From CALBTQ01 sp036725605 (GTDB lineage Bacteria > Lernaellota > Lernaellaia > Lernaellales > Lernaellaceae), in the NCBI GenBank assembly GCA_036725605.1, contig DAIMDW010000026.1:38020-102019 (forward strand): a DNA stretch of 64,000 bases. The letters are read 5' to 3'. Below the pieces are notes generated by a model. It had not been told where the DNA came from, did not search any database, and worked only from the letters and a program-made list of their open reading frames with translations. This document shows positions 16,270 through 23,743 of this stretch, piece after piece; positions within the stretch are counted from its first letter, which is position 1; every line of letters starts with the position of its first letter. The position numbers were made by a program, and so were the translations under genes.

Positions 16270-18438
16270 ATGAGCGAAAAATTGACCGGTCAGATACGCC
16301 GCATCGTTTTCCGCAACGAGAACAACGGCTACGTGATCGCTTCGCTCAAACCGGAAAAGAGCGGTCAACCGGTGACGATCGTGGGCCGCCTGCCCGGCGT
16401 GGCCGTCGGCGAAACGATCGAGTGCGCCGGCCGCTGGGAAACCGACTTTCGCCACGGCCGTCAGTTCCGCGTCGACACGTTCACCGCCCGCCCGCCGACC
16501 GACGCCGACACCATCCGCCGCTACCTGGGTTCGGGATTGATCAAGGGCATCGGCCCCAAGCTCGCCGGCGAACTGGTCGACCGCTTCGGCGTCAAGACGC
16601 TCGAGGTGATCGAGCGTCAGCCCAAGCGCCTGCGCGAAGTGCCGGGCATCGGCCAGGCGCGCGCCCAGCAGATCACCGACGCCTGGCGTGAAAGCCGGGA
16701 CATCCGCGAGATCGGCCTGCTGCTGGAAAAGGCCGGCGCGCCGCGCCACCTCGTACTGCGCGTGCGCCAGCGCTTCGGCGAACAGGCCGCCGACGTCGTG
16801 CGGCACGATCCGTACCGGCTGGTCGCCGAGGTGCGCGGCATCGGCTTTCTCACCGCCGACCGCATCGCCCGCGGACTGGGCGTCGCCGAGGACGATCCGG
16901 CGCGGCTGCGCGCGGGGTTGCTGCACACGTTGAACCTGGCCGCCGAGGACGGGCACACGGCGTTGGCGCTGGATACGCTGATCGCCGAAGCCGCGCGGTT
17001 GCTGCAAGCGCCGCCGGAAAAGCTGGACCCCGAGGTCGAACGGCTCATCGCCGCCGGGCACGCGCGCCGCGAGATGCTTGACGGGCAGATCGTGTTGTCG
17101 CCGACCGGCCTGGCGCTGGCCGAACGGCGGCTGGCCGCGGCGATCGTCGGCATTCAACGCGCCGCCGATCGCTTCCGATCGATCAACCGCGACAAGGCCG
17201 TCGCCTGGGTGCAAAAGCGCTTGAACATCGAACTGACCGAGCGTCAGCGCGAGGCCGCCGTCGACTCCATCGAGCAACCGCTGCTGGTCGTCACCGGCGG
17301 GCCGGGCACCGGCAAGACGACCATCGTGCGCTCCATCTGCGAAATGGTCGAGGCGATGAAGCGCACCGTCGCGCTGTGCGCGCCCACCGGCCGCGCCGCC
17401 AAGCGTCTGGCCGAAACCACCGGCCGCGAGGCCAAGACGGTGCACCGGTTGCTGGAGATCAACCCGGCGAAACACGAGTTCACCTACAACGCCGACAACC
17501 CGCTGGCGCATGATCTGGTCGTCTGCGACGAGGCCAGCATGCTCGACGCCCCGCTGGCCGCGCACCTGGCCGAGGCTATCCCGCCCGGCGCGCACCTGGT
17601 GCTGGTCGGCGACGTCGACCAGTTGCCCAGCATCGGCCCGGGCAACGTGCTGGCCGATCTGATCAACTCGGAGCGCGTGCACGTCGTGCGGCTGGACAAG
17701 ATCTTCCGCCAGGCCGCGCAAAGCCGTATCGTGCTCAGCGCGCACGATATCCGCCAGGGTCGTCTACCCGAACTGGCTCCGACCAAGGACGGCGATTTCT
17801 TTTTCATCGAGCAGGACGATCCGGTCGCGTTGCGCGAGCTGGTGGTCGATCTGGCCGCGCGGCGGCTGCCGCAAACCTACAACCTCGATCCGCTCGGCGA
17901 GATCATGGTGCTCGCGCCGATGCACAAGGGCGAGGCCGGCGTGGCCGCGCTCAACGAGGCTCTGCGCGCGCGGTTGAATCCGGCGGGCGCGGAGTTGATT
18001 TTCGGCGAGCGCTCGTATCGCCTGGGCGACAAGGTGATGCAGACGGCCAACGATTACGACCGCGAAATCTACAACGGCGACATCGGGCGCGTCGCGCGCG
18101 TCGACGAGGCGCACAAGGAGATCGTCGTGGATTTCGACGGCCGGATGGTGGGCGCGCGCGAGGGCGAACTGGCCGACCTGGTACACGCCTACGCGGTGTC
18201 CATTCACAAGTCGCAGGGCAGCGAATACCCGTGCGTGATCGTGCCGCTGCACACGCAGCACTTCATTTTGCTGGCGCGCAACCTGCTGTATACGGCGGTT
18301 ACCCGCGGCAAAAAGCTGGTCGTGGTGTGCGGTTCGCGCCGGGCGCTGGCGCGGGCGGTGGAGAACGACGCCGCGCGGCATCGCACGACCTTGCTGATCA
18401 ATTACCTCGAATCGGCCAAACCCGGCCGCTTGTTGTAA
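16270..18438 (+). CDS. recD2: RecD2/YrrC-type ATP-dependent DNA helicase
   Basis: A 722-residue SF1B helicase of the stand-alone RecD2 family, which unwinds DNA 5' to 3' independently of RecBC. Domain order: N-terminal OB-like region (GQIRRIVFRNENNGY); tandem helix-hairpin-helix motifs (IKGIGPKLAGELVDRFG, VPGIGQARAQQI); Walker A GGPGTGKT at residues 343-350 with K349; DEASMLD as motif II; and the C-terminal UvrD-like motif VSIHKSQGSEYPCVIVPL. The last 18 codons with the stop are duplicated at 18973-19028 because they lie within the direct repeat flanking element 2. Confidence 0.95.
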   Translation: MSEKLTGQIRRIVFRNENNGYVIASLKPEKSGQPVTIVGRLPGVAVGETIECAGRWETDFRHGRQFRVDTFTARPPTDADTIRRYLGSGLIKGIGPKLAGELVDRFGVKTLEVIERQPKRLREVPGIGQARAQQITDAWRESRDIREIGLLLEKAGAPRHLVLRVRQRFGEQAADVVRHDPYRLVAEVRGIGFLTADRIARGLGVAEDDPARLRAGLLHTLNLAAEDGHTALALDTLIAEAARLLQAPPEKLDPEVERLIAAGHARREMLDGQIVLSPTGLALAERRLAAAIVGIQRAADRFRSINRDKAVAWVQKRLNIELTERQREAAVDSIEQPLLVVTGGPGTGKTTIVRSICEMVEAMKRTVALCAPTGRAAKRLAETTGREAKTVHRLLEINPAKHEFTYNADNPLAHDLVVCDEASMLDAPLAAHLAEAIPPGAHLVLVGDVDQLPSIGPGNVLADLINSERVHVVRLDKIFRQAAQSRIVLSAHDIRQGRLPELAPTKDGDFFFIEQDDPVALRELVVDLAARRLPQTYNLDPLGEIMVLAPMHKGEAGVAALNEALRARLNPAGAELIFGERSYRLGDKVMQTANDYDREIYNGDIGRVARVDEAHKEIVVDFDGRMVGAREGELADLVHAYAVSIHKSQGSEYPCVIVPLHTQHFILLARNLLYTAVTRGKKLVVVCGSRRALARAVENDAARHRTTLLINYLESAKPGRLL

Positions 18439-18476
18439 AGATTTTCGACGCCAATTTCGGTTAAAATCATTTCTTT
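18382..18476. repeat. Left direct repeat of element 2 (recD2 3' end)
   Basis: This 95-bp sequence covers the last codons and stop of recD2 plus 38 bp downstream and abuts the element's left inverted repeat. It matches 18973-19068: the first 56 bases are identical, and the remaining 39 differ at about eight positions plus an indel. Confidence 0.75.
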
Positions 18477-18972
18477 CCTGACTTCCGCACGCCCTGTTTT
18501 TTATTTTGTAGGTGCTCGAAATCACAAGACGGCGAGTTCGGTTTAGGGTGTCCTGAGAAGAAAATCGGGCGAAGACGAACAATGTTGAAATGATTTTCTG
18601 CACAGGATCCTCAAGCCCGCAGGGCGTAGGTCCGTAGCGAAGGGCTTTTAGCCCTGGAATCAGAAGAGGCAAATTCAAGCAAACCCCGCAGGGGTGCCGG
18701 TGATGCCAAACCATCTGTCCCTGCAATAACACCTCGGTGGCACTGATACGCCGAACGAAGTGAGGGGTATCAGTGTTTTATTTTAACACTGACAAACTCG
18801 CTCACGATGTTCACTCGTGTATCAGTGCCACCGCTTATGAAAGATTCCTTCACCCCTTGTCAGGGGTTGGACGGTCTGGGTGGGCCGTGGTTTCCAGGGC
18901 TTCGCCCTTCGCTACTGACCTTCCGCCCCTCCGGGGCGTATCGGCTCCAGGTGTCCCAATTCGGAAGTCAGG
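18477..18972 (+). mobile_element. MITE-like repeat element 2 (496 bp)
   Basis: Bounded by perfect 11-bp terminal inverted repeats, CCTGACTTCCG (18477-18487) and CGGAAGTCAGG (18962-18972). It is homologous in inverted orientation to element 1, but carries an extra palindromic insert (18735-18833) and only two TAGCGAAGGGC-type modules (about 18612-18658 and 18892-18940). There is no coding capacity for a transposase. It lies between recD2 and an outer-membrane protein gene without breaking either. Confidence 0.75.
18735..18833. repeat. Nested 99-bp palindromic insert in element 2
   Basis: Perfect 15-bp arms, CGGTGGCACTGATAC and its complement, enclose a second hairpin (ATCAGTG ... AACACTGA region). 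The corresponding position in element 1 holds only about 30 unrelated bases, so this is probably a separate insertion. Confidence 0.65.
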
Positions 18973-19068
18973 CGCACGACCTTGCTGATCAATTACCTCG
19001 AATCGGCCAAACCCGGCCGCTTGTTGTAGAAATTTTCGACAGCTTTTTCGCTTAAAAATCATTTATTT
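18973..19068. repeat. Right direct repeat of element 2 (copy of recD2 3' end)
   Basis: It starts on the base after the right terminal inverted repeat. It contains an untranslated copy of the last 18 recD2 codons, still ending in a stop (TAG instead of TAA). Confidence 0.75.
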
Positions 19069-19089
19069 AGCAAAAACCTTTTAAAAATC

Positions 19090-19116
19090 TTGACAATCCG
19101 TCCCCGGTTTTATAGA
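19090..19116 (+). promoter_or_regulatory. Candidate promoter for the barrel/transaldolase operon
   Basis: -35 TTGACA (19090-19095), 15-base spacer, -10 TATAGA (19111-19116), just downstream of the element 2 duplication. Confidence 0.45.
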
Positions 19117-19161
19117 AGGAAATGTCTACATATAGTGGTCGTTATTTCCTTGAGTATCAAC

Positions 19162-19842
19162 ATGTGGAACAAAGTTACAATAATTATAGCCATTAGCTGT
19201 ATCGCGATACTCGGCACGAGTGTTTCGGCGTTTGCTCTGGGCGTGGGCGGTCTTTCCTATAATATCGGGCCGTCGTTTTCGTTGAGCGCCGGCGTGAGCT
19301 TCACCCAACGCGACGTGTACACGATCGAAAACGACGACCTCGACGATGAAATGATTTCCAGTCGTTTTCTGGTCAAGGGCGACGTCGCGCCGATCCGCTA
19401 CCTGGATATCTACGGCTTCATCGGCATGGGCGATCTGCAGCAGGACGACGGCGAGTTCGAAGGCACCCTGGGCACGATGTATGGTGCGGGCATCAAGCCG
19501 CAATTGTTCCCCCTGACCTGGTCGAGCCCGTTGAACATCACGCTGGACGCCCAATACGCCGAGTTGCTCACGCGCGACGACGACATCGACGCCAAAATGC
19601 AGGAAGTGCAGGTGGCCCTGGTCTTCGCCTACGTCATGCGCAGCCTGACCCCCTACGGCGGCGTGAAGTACGATCACCTGCTGGTCCACTTCGACGGCGC
19701 GGACAACGACATGGTTACCGACATGGACTGGGGCGCGTTCATCGGCTGCGACTATTACGTGACACCCAATGTGTTTTTCAACCTGGAGCTGTCGATCTTC
19801 GCCGAAACCGCCTTCTTCATTTCCACCGGGTACAAATACTAG
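19162..19842 (+). CDS. Small outer-membrane beta-barrel protein
   Basis: A 226-residue exported protein with a signal peptide of about 24 residues ending VSAFA. It has eight to ten amphipathic strands of alternating hydrophobic and polar residues and a terminal aromatic YKY. ATG 19162 is chosen because it directly precedes the positively charged start of the signal peptide; an upstream in-frame GTG at 19135 has only a distant AGAAGGA. No close family is recognised; it resembles generic outer-membrane barrel-domain proteins. It is followed after ten bases by the transaldolase gene. Confidence 0.7.
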   Translation: MWNKVTIIIAISCIAILGTSVSAFALGVGGLSYNIGPSFSLSAGVSFTQRDVYTIENDDLDDEMISSRFLVKGDVAPIRYLDIYGFIGMGDLQQDDGEFEGTLGTMYGAGIKPQLFPLTWSSPLNITLDAQYAELLTRDDDIDAKMQEVQVALVFAYVMRSLTPYGGVKYDHLLVHFDGADNDMVTDMDWGAFIGCDYYVTPNVFFNLELSIFAETAFFISTGYKY

Positions 19843-19852
19843 GAGCGAAAGA

Positions 19853-20500
<648 letters not shown>

Positions 20501-20528
20501 CGGGTACGCCTGACCATCATCCTTTTTG

Positions 20529-20578
20529 CGGGCCGTGATCCTTCCCCCCCAAAACCCCATCACGGCCCCTTTTTTTAC
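20529..20578 (+). terminator. Intrinsic terminator after the transaldolase gene
   Basis: GGGCCGTGAT pairs with ATCACGGCCC around a C/A-rich loop and is followed by seven Ts. Confidence 0.88.
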
Positions 20579-20603
20579 CCTTTTTCCGACTTTTCCCCGG
20601 CGC

Positions 20604-20632
20604 TGGATTTTACCGCCGGCCGGCCTTATAAT
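20604..20632 (+). promoter_or_regulatory. Candidate promoter for the cupin gene
   Basis: A perfect -10 TATAAT (20627-20632), 17-base spacer and a weak -35 TGGATT (20604-20609); the leader is about 38 bases. Confidence 0.5.
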
Positions 20633-20676
20633 AAGGATCATCGAAAAATAACCGCCAAAACAATGGGAGACCGTGG

Positions 20677-21033
20677 ATGTCCGATGCCGAGCGGGAAGAC
20701 CGCCGACCCTGGGGCGGCTATTGCGTGCTGGCCGATGAAACCGACCACAAGGTCAAGCGGATTACCGTGCTGCCCGGCGCGCGTTTGAGCTTGCAATACC
20801 ACCGGCGCCGCCTCGAGCATTGGTACATCGTGCGCGGTACGGGGGTGGTCACGCGCGGCGAAGAGCAAATTTCCGTCGGGCCCGGCGACGCGGTGGACAT
20901 TCCCACCGGCGCGGCGCACCGCATCCACAACACCGGCGCCGAACCGCTGGTCTTCATCGAAGTGCAGCGCGGCGACTATTTCGGCGAGGACGATATCGTC
21001 CGGCTCGAAGACGACTACGGGCGCGACCGCTAG
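20677..21033 (+). CDS. Mannose-6-phosphate isomerase-type cupin protein
   Basis: A 118-residue single cupin domain like the C-terminal isomerase domain of bifunctional mannose-1-phosphate guanylyltransferase/mannose-6-phosphate isomerase enzymes. It starts with RPWGGYCVL, the typical first strand, and has SLQYHRRRLEHWYIV with the metal-binding His/Glu residues and PTGAAHRIHN. Such stand-alone domains may interconvert mannose and fructose 6-phosphate or be sugar-binding only. It could feed GDP-mannose for the polysaccharide locus, but it is not linked to a guanylyltransferase here. Confidence 0.82.
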   Translation: MSDAEREDRRPWGGYCVLADETDHKVKRITVLPGARLSLQYHRRRLEHWYIVRGTGVVTRGEEQISVGPGDAVDIPTGAAHRIHNTGAEPLVFIEVQRGDYFGEDDIVRLEDDYGRDR

Positions 21034-21073
21034 CCCTTGACACAAGCCTTATATTGCCGATGGAGGAACCGTC

Positions 21074-21421
21074 ATGAAAGCTGCGCTTTTTGCATTCAAC
21101 GGAGAACCGATGTGCTTCGTACACGTGCTGCTCAACGCCTTCGACCTGCGCGACAAGGGTTGGGAAGCCACGATCGTCATCGAAGGTTCGGCGACCAAAC
21201 TGGTCAGGGAATTCCACGAGAATCCGGACGCGCCCTTCGCCCCGCTGTATCGCAAGGCGAAGGAGGCAAACCTGATCGGCGCGGTCTGCCAGGCCTGCGC
21301 GACCAAGATGGGTTCGCTGGACAGCGCCAAACAGCAGGGCCTGCCGCTGGGCAACGACATGGCGGGCCACCCGAGCATGAGCGCGTACCTTGACGACGGC
21401 TGGCAAGTGTTTACTTTTTAG
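21074..21421 (+). CDS. DsrE-like small sulfur-relay family protein
   Basis: A 115-residue cytoplasmic protein resembling DsrE-superfamily proteins common in anaerobic Deltaproteobacteria. It has the N-terminal FAFNGEPMCFVHVLLNA, VIEGSATKLV, and a Cys pair in VCQACATKMG where DsrE proteins place their active cysteine. The C-terminus DMAGHPSM is also typical. The role is unknown, perhaps sulfur or thiol handling. It stands directly before a thioredoxin reductase/disulfide oxidoreductase pair, suggesting a shared redox task. Confidence 0.75.
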   Translation: MKAALFAFNGEPMCFVHVLLNAFDLRDKGWEATIVIEGSATKLVREFHENPDAPFAPLYRKAKEANLIGAVCQACATKMGSLDSAKQQGLPLGNDMAGHPSMSAYLDDGWQVFTF

Positions 21422-21463
21422 CTAATAAGCAACATCGCCGACGGCGCAAACAGGAGACGCCCC

Positions 21464-22459
21464 ATGGATCTGCCGGGATTTTCGTTCGACTTGTCCACGA
21501 CCTTGTCGCAGGCGACGCCGCCCGACCCGGGCACGGTGTACGACCTGTTGATCGTCGGCGGCGGTCCGGCGGCGATGACCGCCGTGGTCTACGCCGCGCG
21601 CAAAACCATGCGCCTGGCCATGCTGGCCAAGGACGTCGGCGGCCAGATGGGCTGGACCTCGGAAATCGAAAACTACATGGGCTTCCAGACGATCAGCGGC
21701 AAGGAACTGACGCAGAAATTCCGCGAGCAGGTCGAACAGTTCGACGTGCCCATCGCGCTGGACCAAAACGTGACGACGATCGAAAAACACGACGAGTTGT
21801 TCGTCGCCACGCTCGAAAACGGCCAACGCTTTCGCGGCCGCACGCTGATCATCGCCACCGGCAAGCGCGACCGCCCGTTGAACGTGCCCGGCGAAAAACA
21901 GTTCGTCGGCAAGGGCGTGGCCTACTGCGCCACCTGCGACGCGCCGTTCTACAAAGAGAAAACGGTGGTCGTCGCCGGCGGCGGCAACAGCGCCTTCACC
22001 GCCGCGCTGGACTTGCTCAAGGTCGGCGCCGCGGTGACGCTGGTCAACTTCGCGCCCGGCTGGCAGGCCGACGAGGTGATGCGCAAGTCGCTGGACCGCT
22101 TCGGCGACCAGGTGACCTATCTCGACGAGCACCAGGTCGTCGCCGTCGAAGGCGAAGCGCGCGTGAACGCCGTGCGCGTCAAGGATCGCCGGACCGGCGA
22201 GGAGAAGCGCCTGGCGGTCGACGGCATCTTCGTCGAGATCGGCTTGCTGCCCAACAGCGAGCCGCTGGGTGAACTGGCCGAACTAAACGCGCACAACGAA
22301 CTGATCGTCGATTGCCACTGCCGCACCAGCGTGCCCGGCCTGTTCGGGGCCGGCGACGTGACCACGGTGCCGTTCAAACAGATCGTCATTTCGGCGGGCG
22401 AGGGCGCCAAGGCGGCGCTGTCGGCCTACGATTACCTGACCCAACATGGACATTTGTAA
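21464..22459 (+). CDS. trxB: Thioredoxin-disulfide reductase
   Basis: A 331-residue flavoprotein that passes electrons from NAD(P)H to a thioredoxin-fold partner. FAD site GGGPAAMTA at about residues 29-37, redox-active cysteines C155 and C158 in YCATCDAP, a nucleotide-binding GGGNSAF motif, and the terminal FGAGDVTTVPFKQ flavin motif. The protein has about 20 extra residues before the first strand. It is immediately followed by a protein with two thioredoxin folds, its likely electron acceptor, the same pairing seen with PDO proteins and AhpF-like modules. Confidence 0.92.
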   Translation: MDLPGFSFDLSTTLSQATPPDPGTVYDLLIVGGGPAAMTAVVYAARKTMRLAMLAKDVGGQMGWTSEIENYMGFQTISGKELTQKFREQVEQFDVPIALDQNVTTIEKHDELFVATLENGQRFRGRTLIIATGKRDRPLNVPGEKQFVGKGVAYCATCDAPFYKEKTVVVAGGGNSAFTAALDLLKVGAAVTLVNFAPGWQADEVMRKSLDRFGDQVTYLDEHQVVAVEGEARVNAVRVKDRRTGEEKRLAVDGIFVEIGLLPNSEPLGELAELNAHNELIVDCHCRTSVPGLFGAGDVTTVPFKQIVISAGEGAKAALSAYDYLTQHGHL

Positions 22460-22471
22460 GGAGGACCGGTT

Positions 22472-23116
22472 ATGGGACTGCTCAAAGAAAAAGACGCCAA
22501 ACAACTACAGGACGCGTTCGCGCAACTGCCGCACGAGGTGAAGCTGCTGTTTTTCACCCAGGAGCACGAGTGCGAGTATTGCCAGATCACCCGCGAGCTG
22601 GTCACCGAGCTGGCCGGCCTGTCGGAGAAGATCACCCTCGAAACCTATGACTTCGTTGCCGACAAGCAGGTCGCCGAGCAATACAACATCGACAAGATTC
22701 CGGCGATCGTGGTGATGGGCGAGCGCGACTACGGCATCCGCCTGTACGGCGTGCCGGCCGGGTACGAGTTCGCCACGCTGGTCGAGGACGTCATCGACGT
22801 GGGCCGCCGCGATCCGGGCCTGCCCGCCGAGATCGTCGCCGCGTTGCAAAAGATCGACCAACCGGTGCGCCTGCAGGTGATGGTTTCGCCGACCTGCCCC
22901 TACTGCCCGCGCGCCGTACGCACCGCGCACAAGTTCGCCATGATCAACGAACACATCGTCGGCGACATGGTCGAAATCAGCGAGTTCCCGTTCCTCGCGC
23001 AAAAGTACGATGTGCAGGGCGTGCCCAAAACCGTGATCAACGACAAGTGGGACGTGGTCGGCGCGGCGCCCGAACAGCAGTTCCTGGCGAAGATTCAGGA
23101 AGCGCTCGCCGGCTGA
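22472..23116 (+). CDS. Protein disulfide oxidoreductase with two thioredoxin folds
   Basis: A 214-residue cytoplasmic PDO-type protein. The first thioredoxin fold has CEYC (C34, C37) and the second has CPYC (C142, C145) in SPTCPYCPRAV, followed by the cis-proline GVPKTVIN. It is analogous to the PDO of thermophiles and the N-terminal domain of AhpF. The ATG follows AAGGAGG and lies 12 bases after trxB, so the two form a reductase-substrate pair. It probably reduces or shuffles protein disulfides; no peroxiredoxin gene is adjacent. Confidence 0.88.
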   Translation: MGLLKEKDAKQLQDAFAQLPHEVKLLFFTQEHECEYCQITRELVTELAGLSEKITLETYDFVADKQVAEQYNIDKIPAIVVMGERDYGIRLYGVPAGYEFATLVEDVIDVGRRDPGLPAEIVAALQKIDQPVRLQVMVSPTCPYCPRAVRTAHKFAMINEHIVGDMVEISEFPFLAQKYDVQGVPKTVINDKWDVVGAAPEQQFLAKIQEALAG

Positions 23117-23134
23117 TTCGCTCTTTCAATCGCG

Positions 23135-23169
23135 CGGACGCGGATGGTAAAACATTCGCGTCCGTTTCA
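23135..23169 (+). terminator. Possible terminator between the PDO gene and trmO
   Basis: CGGACGCG (23135-23142) pairs perfectly with CGCGTCCG (23157-23164) and is followed by TTTCATTT. The T-tract is imperfect and the trmO ribosome site starts right after it, so partial read-through is possible. Confidence 0.45.
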
Positions 23170-23184
23170 TTTAAGGAGGCCGCG

Positions 23185-23673
23185 ATGGATTCGATCACCC
23201 TGACGCCGATCGGCATCGTTCATTCGCCGCACAAACAGCCGCAGGGCACGCCGATTCAGCCGTGCTTCGCCCGGGGCGTCGAGGGCGAGATCGAAATTTT
23301 CCCCGCGTACGCCGCCGGCCTTAAAGACGTGGACGGCTTTTCGCACCTGCACGTCATTTACTATTTTCACCTGGCCAAGGGCTACGAACTGACCGCCACG
23401 CCTTACGCGGACACCGTGCCGCGCGGCCTGTTTGCCATTCGTTCGCCGCGCCGCCCCAACCCGCTGGGGCTGTCGGTCGTGCGCGTGCGCGGCGTCGAGG
23501 GCAATCGCTTGCTGGTCGCGGAAATCGACATGCTCGACGGCACGCCGGTGCTCGACCTCAAGCCGTTCAACCCGGCGATGGACCATCGCGACGACTGCCG
23601 CATCGGTTGGATGGAAAATCGCTGGCGCGCCGATCGACCGTTGGCCGACGACGGACGTTTCGCAAAAAAATAG
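23185..23673 (+). CDS. trmO: tRNA (N6-threonylcarbamoyladenosine-37-N6)-methyltransferase TrmO
   Basis: A 162-residue TrmO/YaeB (UPF0066) protein that methylates t6A37 in some tRNAs using SAM. Family motifs: IGIVHSPHK at the start, GFSHLHVIYYFH, RSPRRPNPLGLSVV, and LDGTPVLDLKPF. ATG 23185 follows AAGGAGG; the open frame upstream has no homology. Confidence 0.93.
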   Translation: MDSITLTPIGIVHSPHKQPQGTPIQPCFARGVEGEIEIFPAYAAGLKDVDGFSHLHVIYYFHLAKGYELTATPYADTVPRGLFAIRSPRRPNPLGLSVVRVRGVEGNRLLVAEIDMLDGTPVLDLKPFNPAMDHRDDCRIGWMENRWRADRPLADDGRFAKK

Positions 23674-23743
23674 GCGCGGCCTACCGTGGCGCGCGGCTCT
23701 GTGGTAAAAATCGCCTTCCAAGCAGCGATCAACGGAGAAGATC

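Noticed and set aside
16252..17745. 497-codon frame antisense to recD2
   Set aside because: recD2 has all helicase motifs; the antisense product has none.
18807..19055. 82-codon ORF across element 2 and the recD2 duplicate
   Set aside because: It reads through palindromic repeats and an out-of-frame copy of recD2; not protein-like.
21037..21055. TTGACA/TATATT promoter before the DsrE-like gene
   Set aside because: The hexamers are only seven bases apart, far too close for a sigma-70 promoter.
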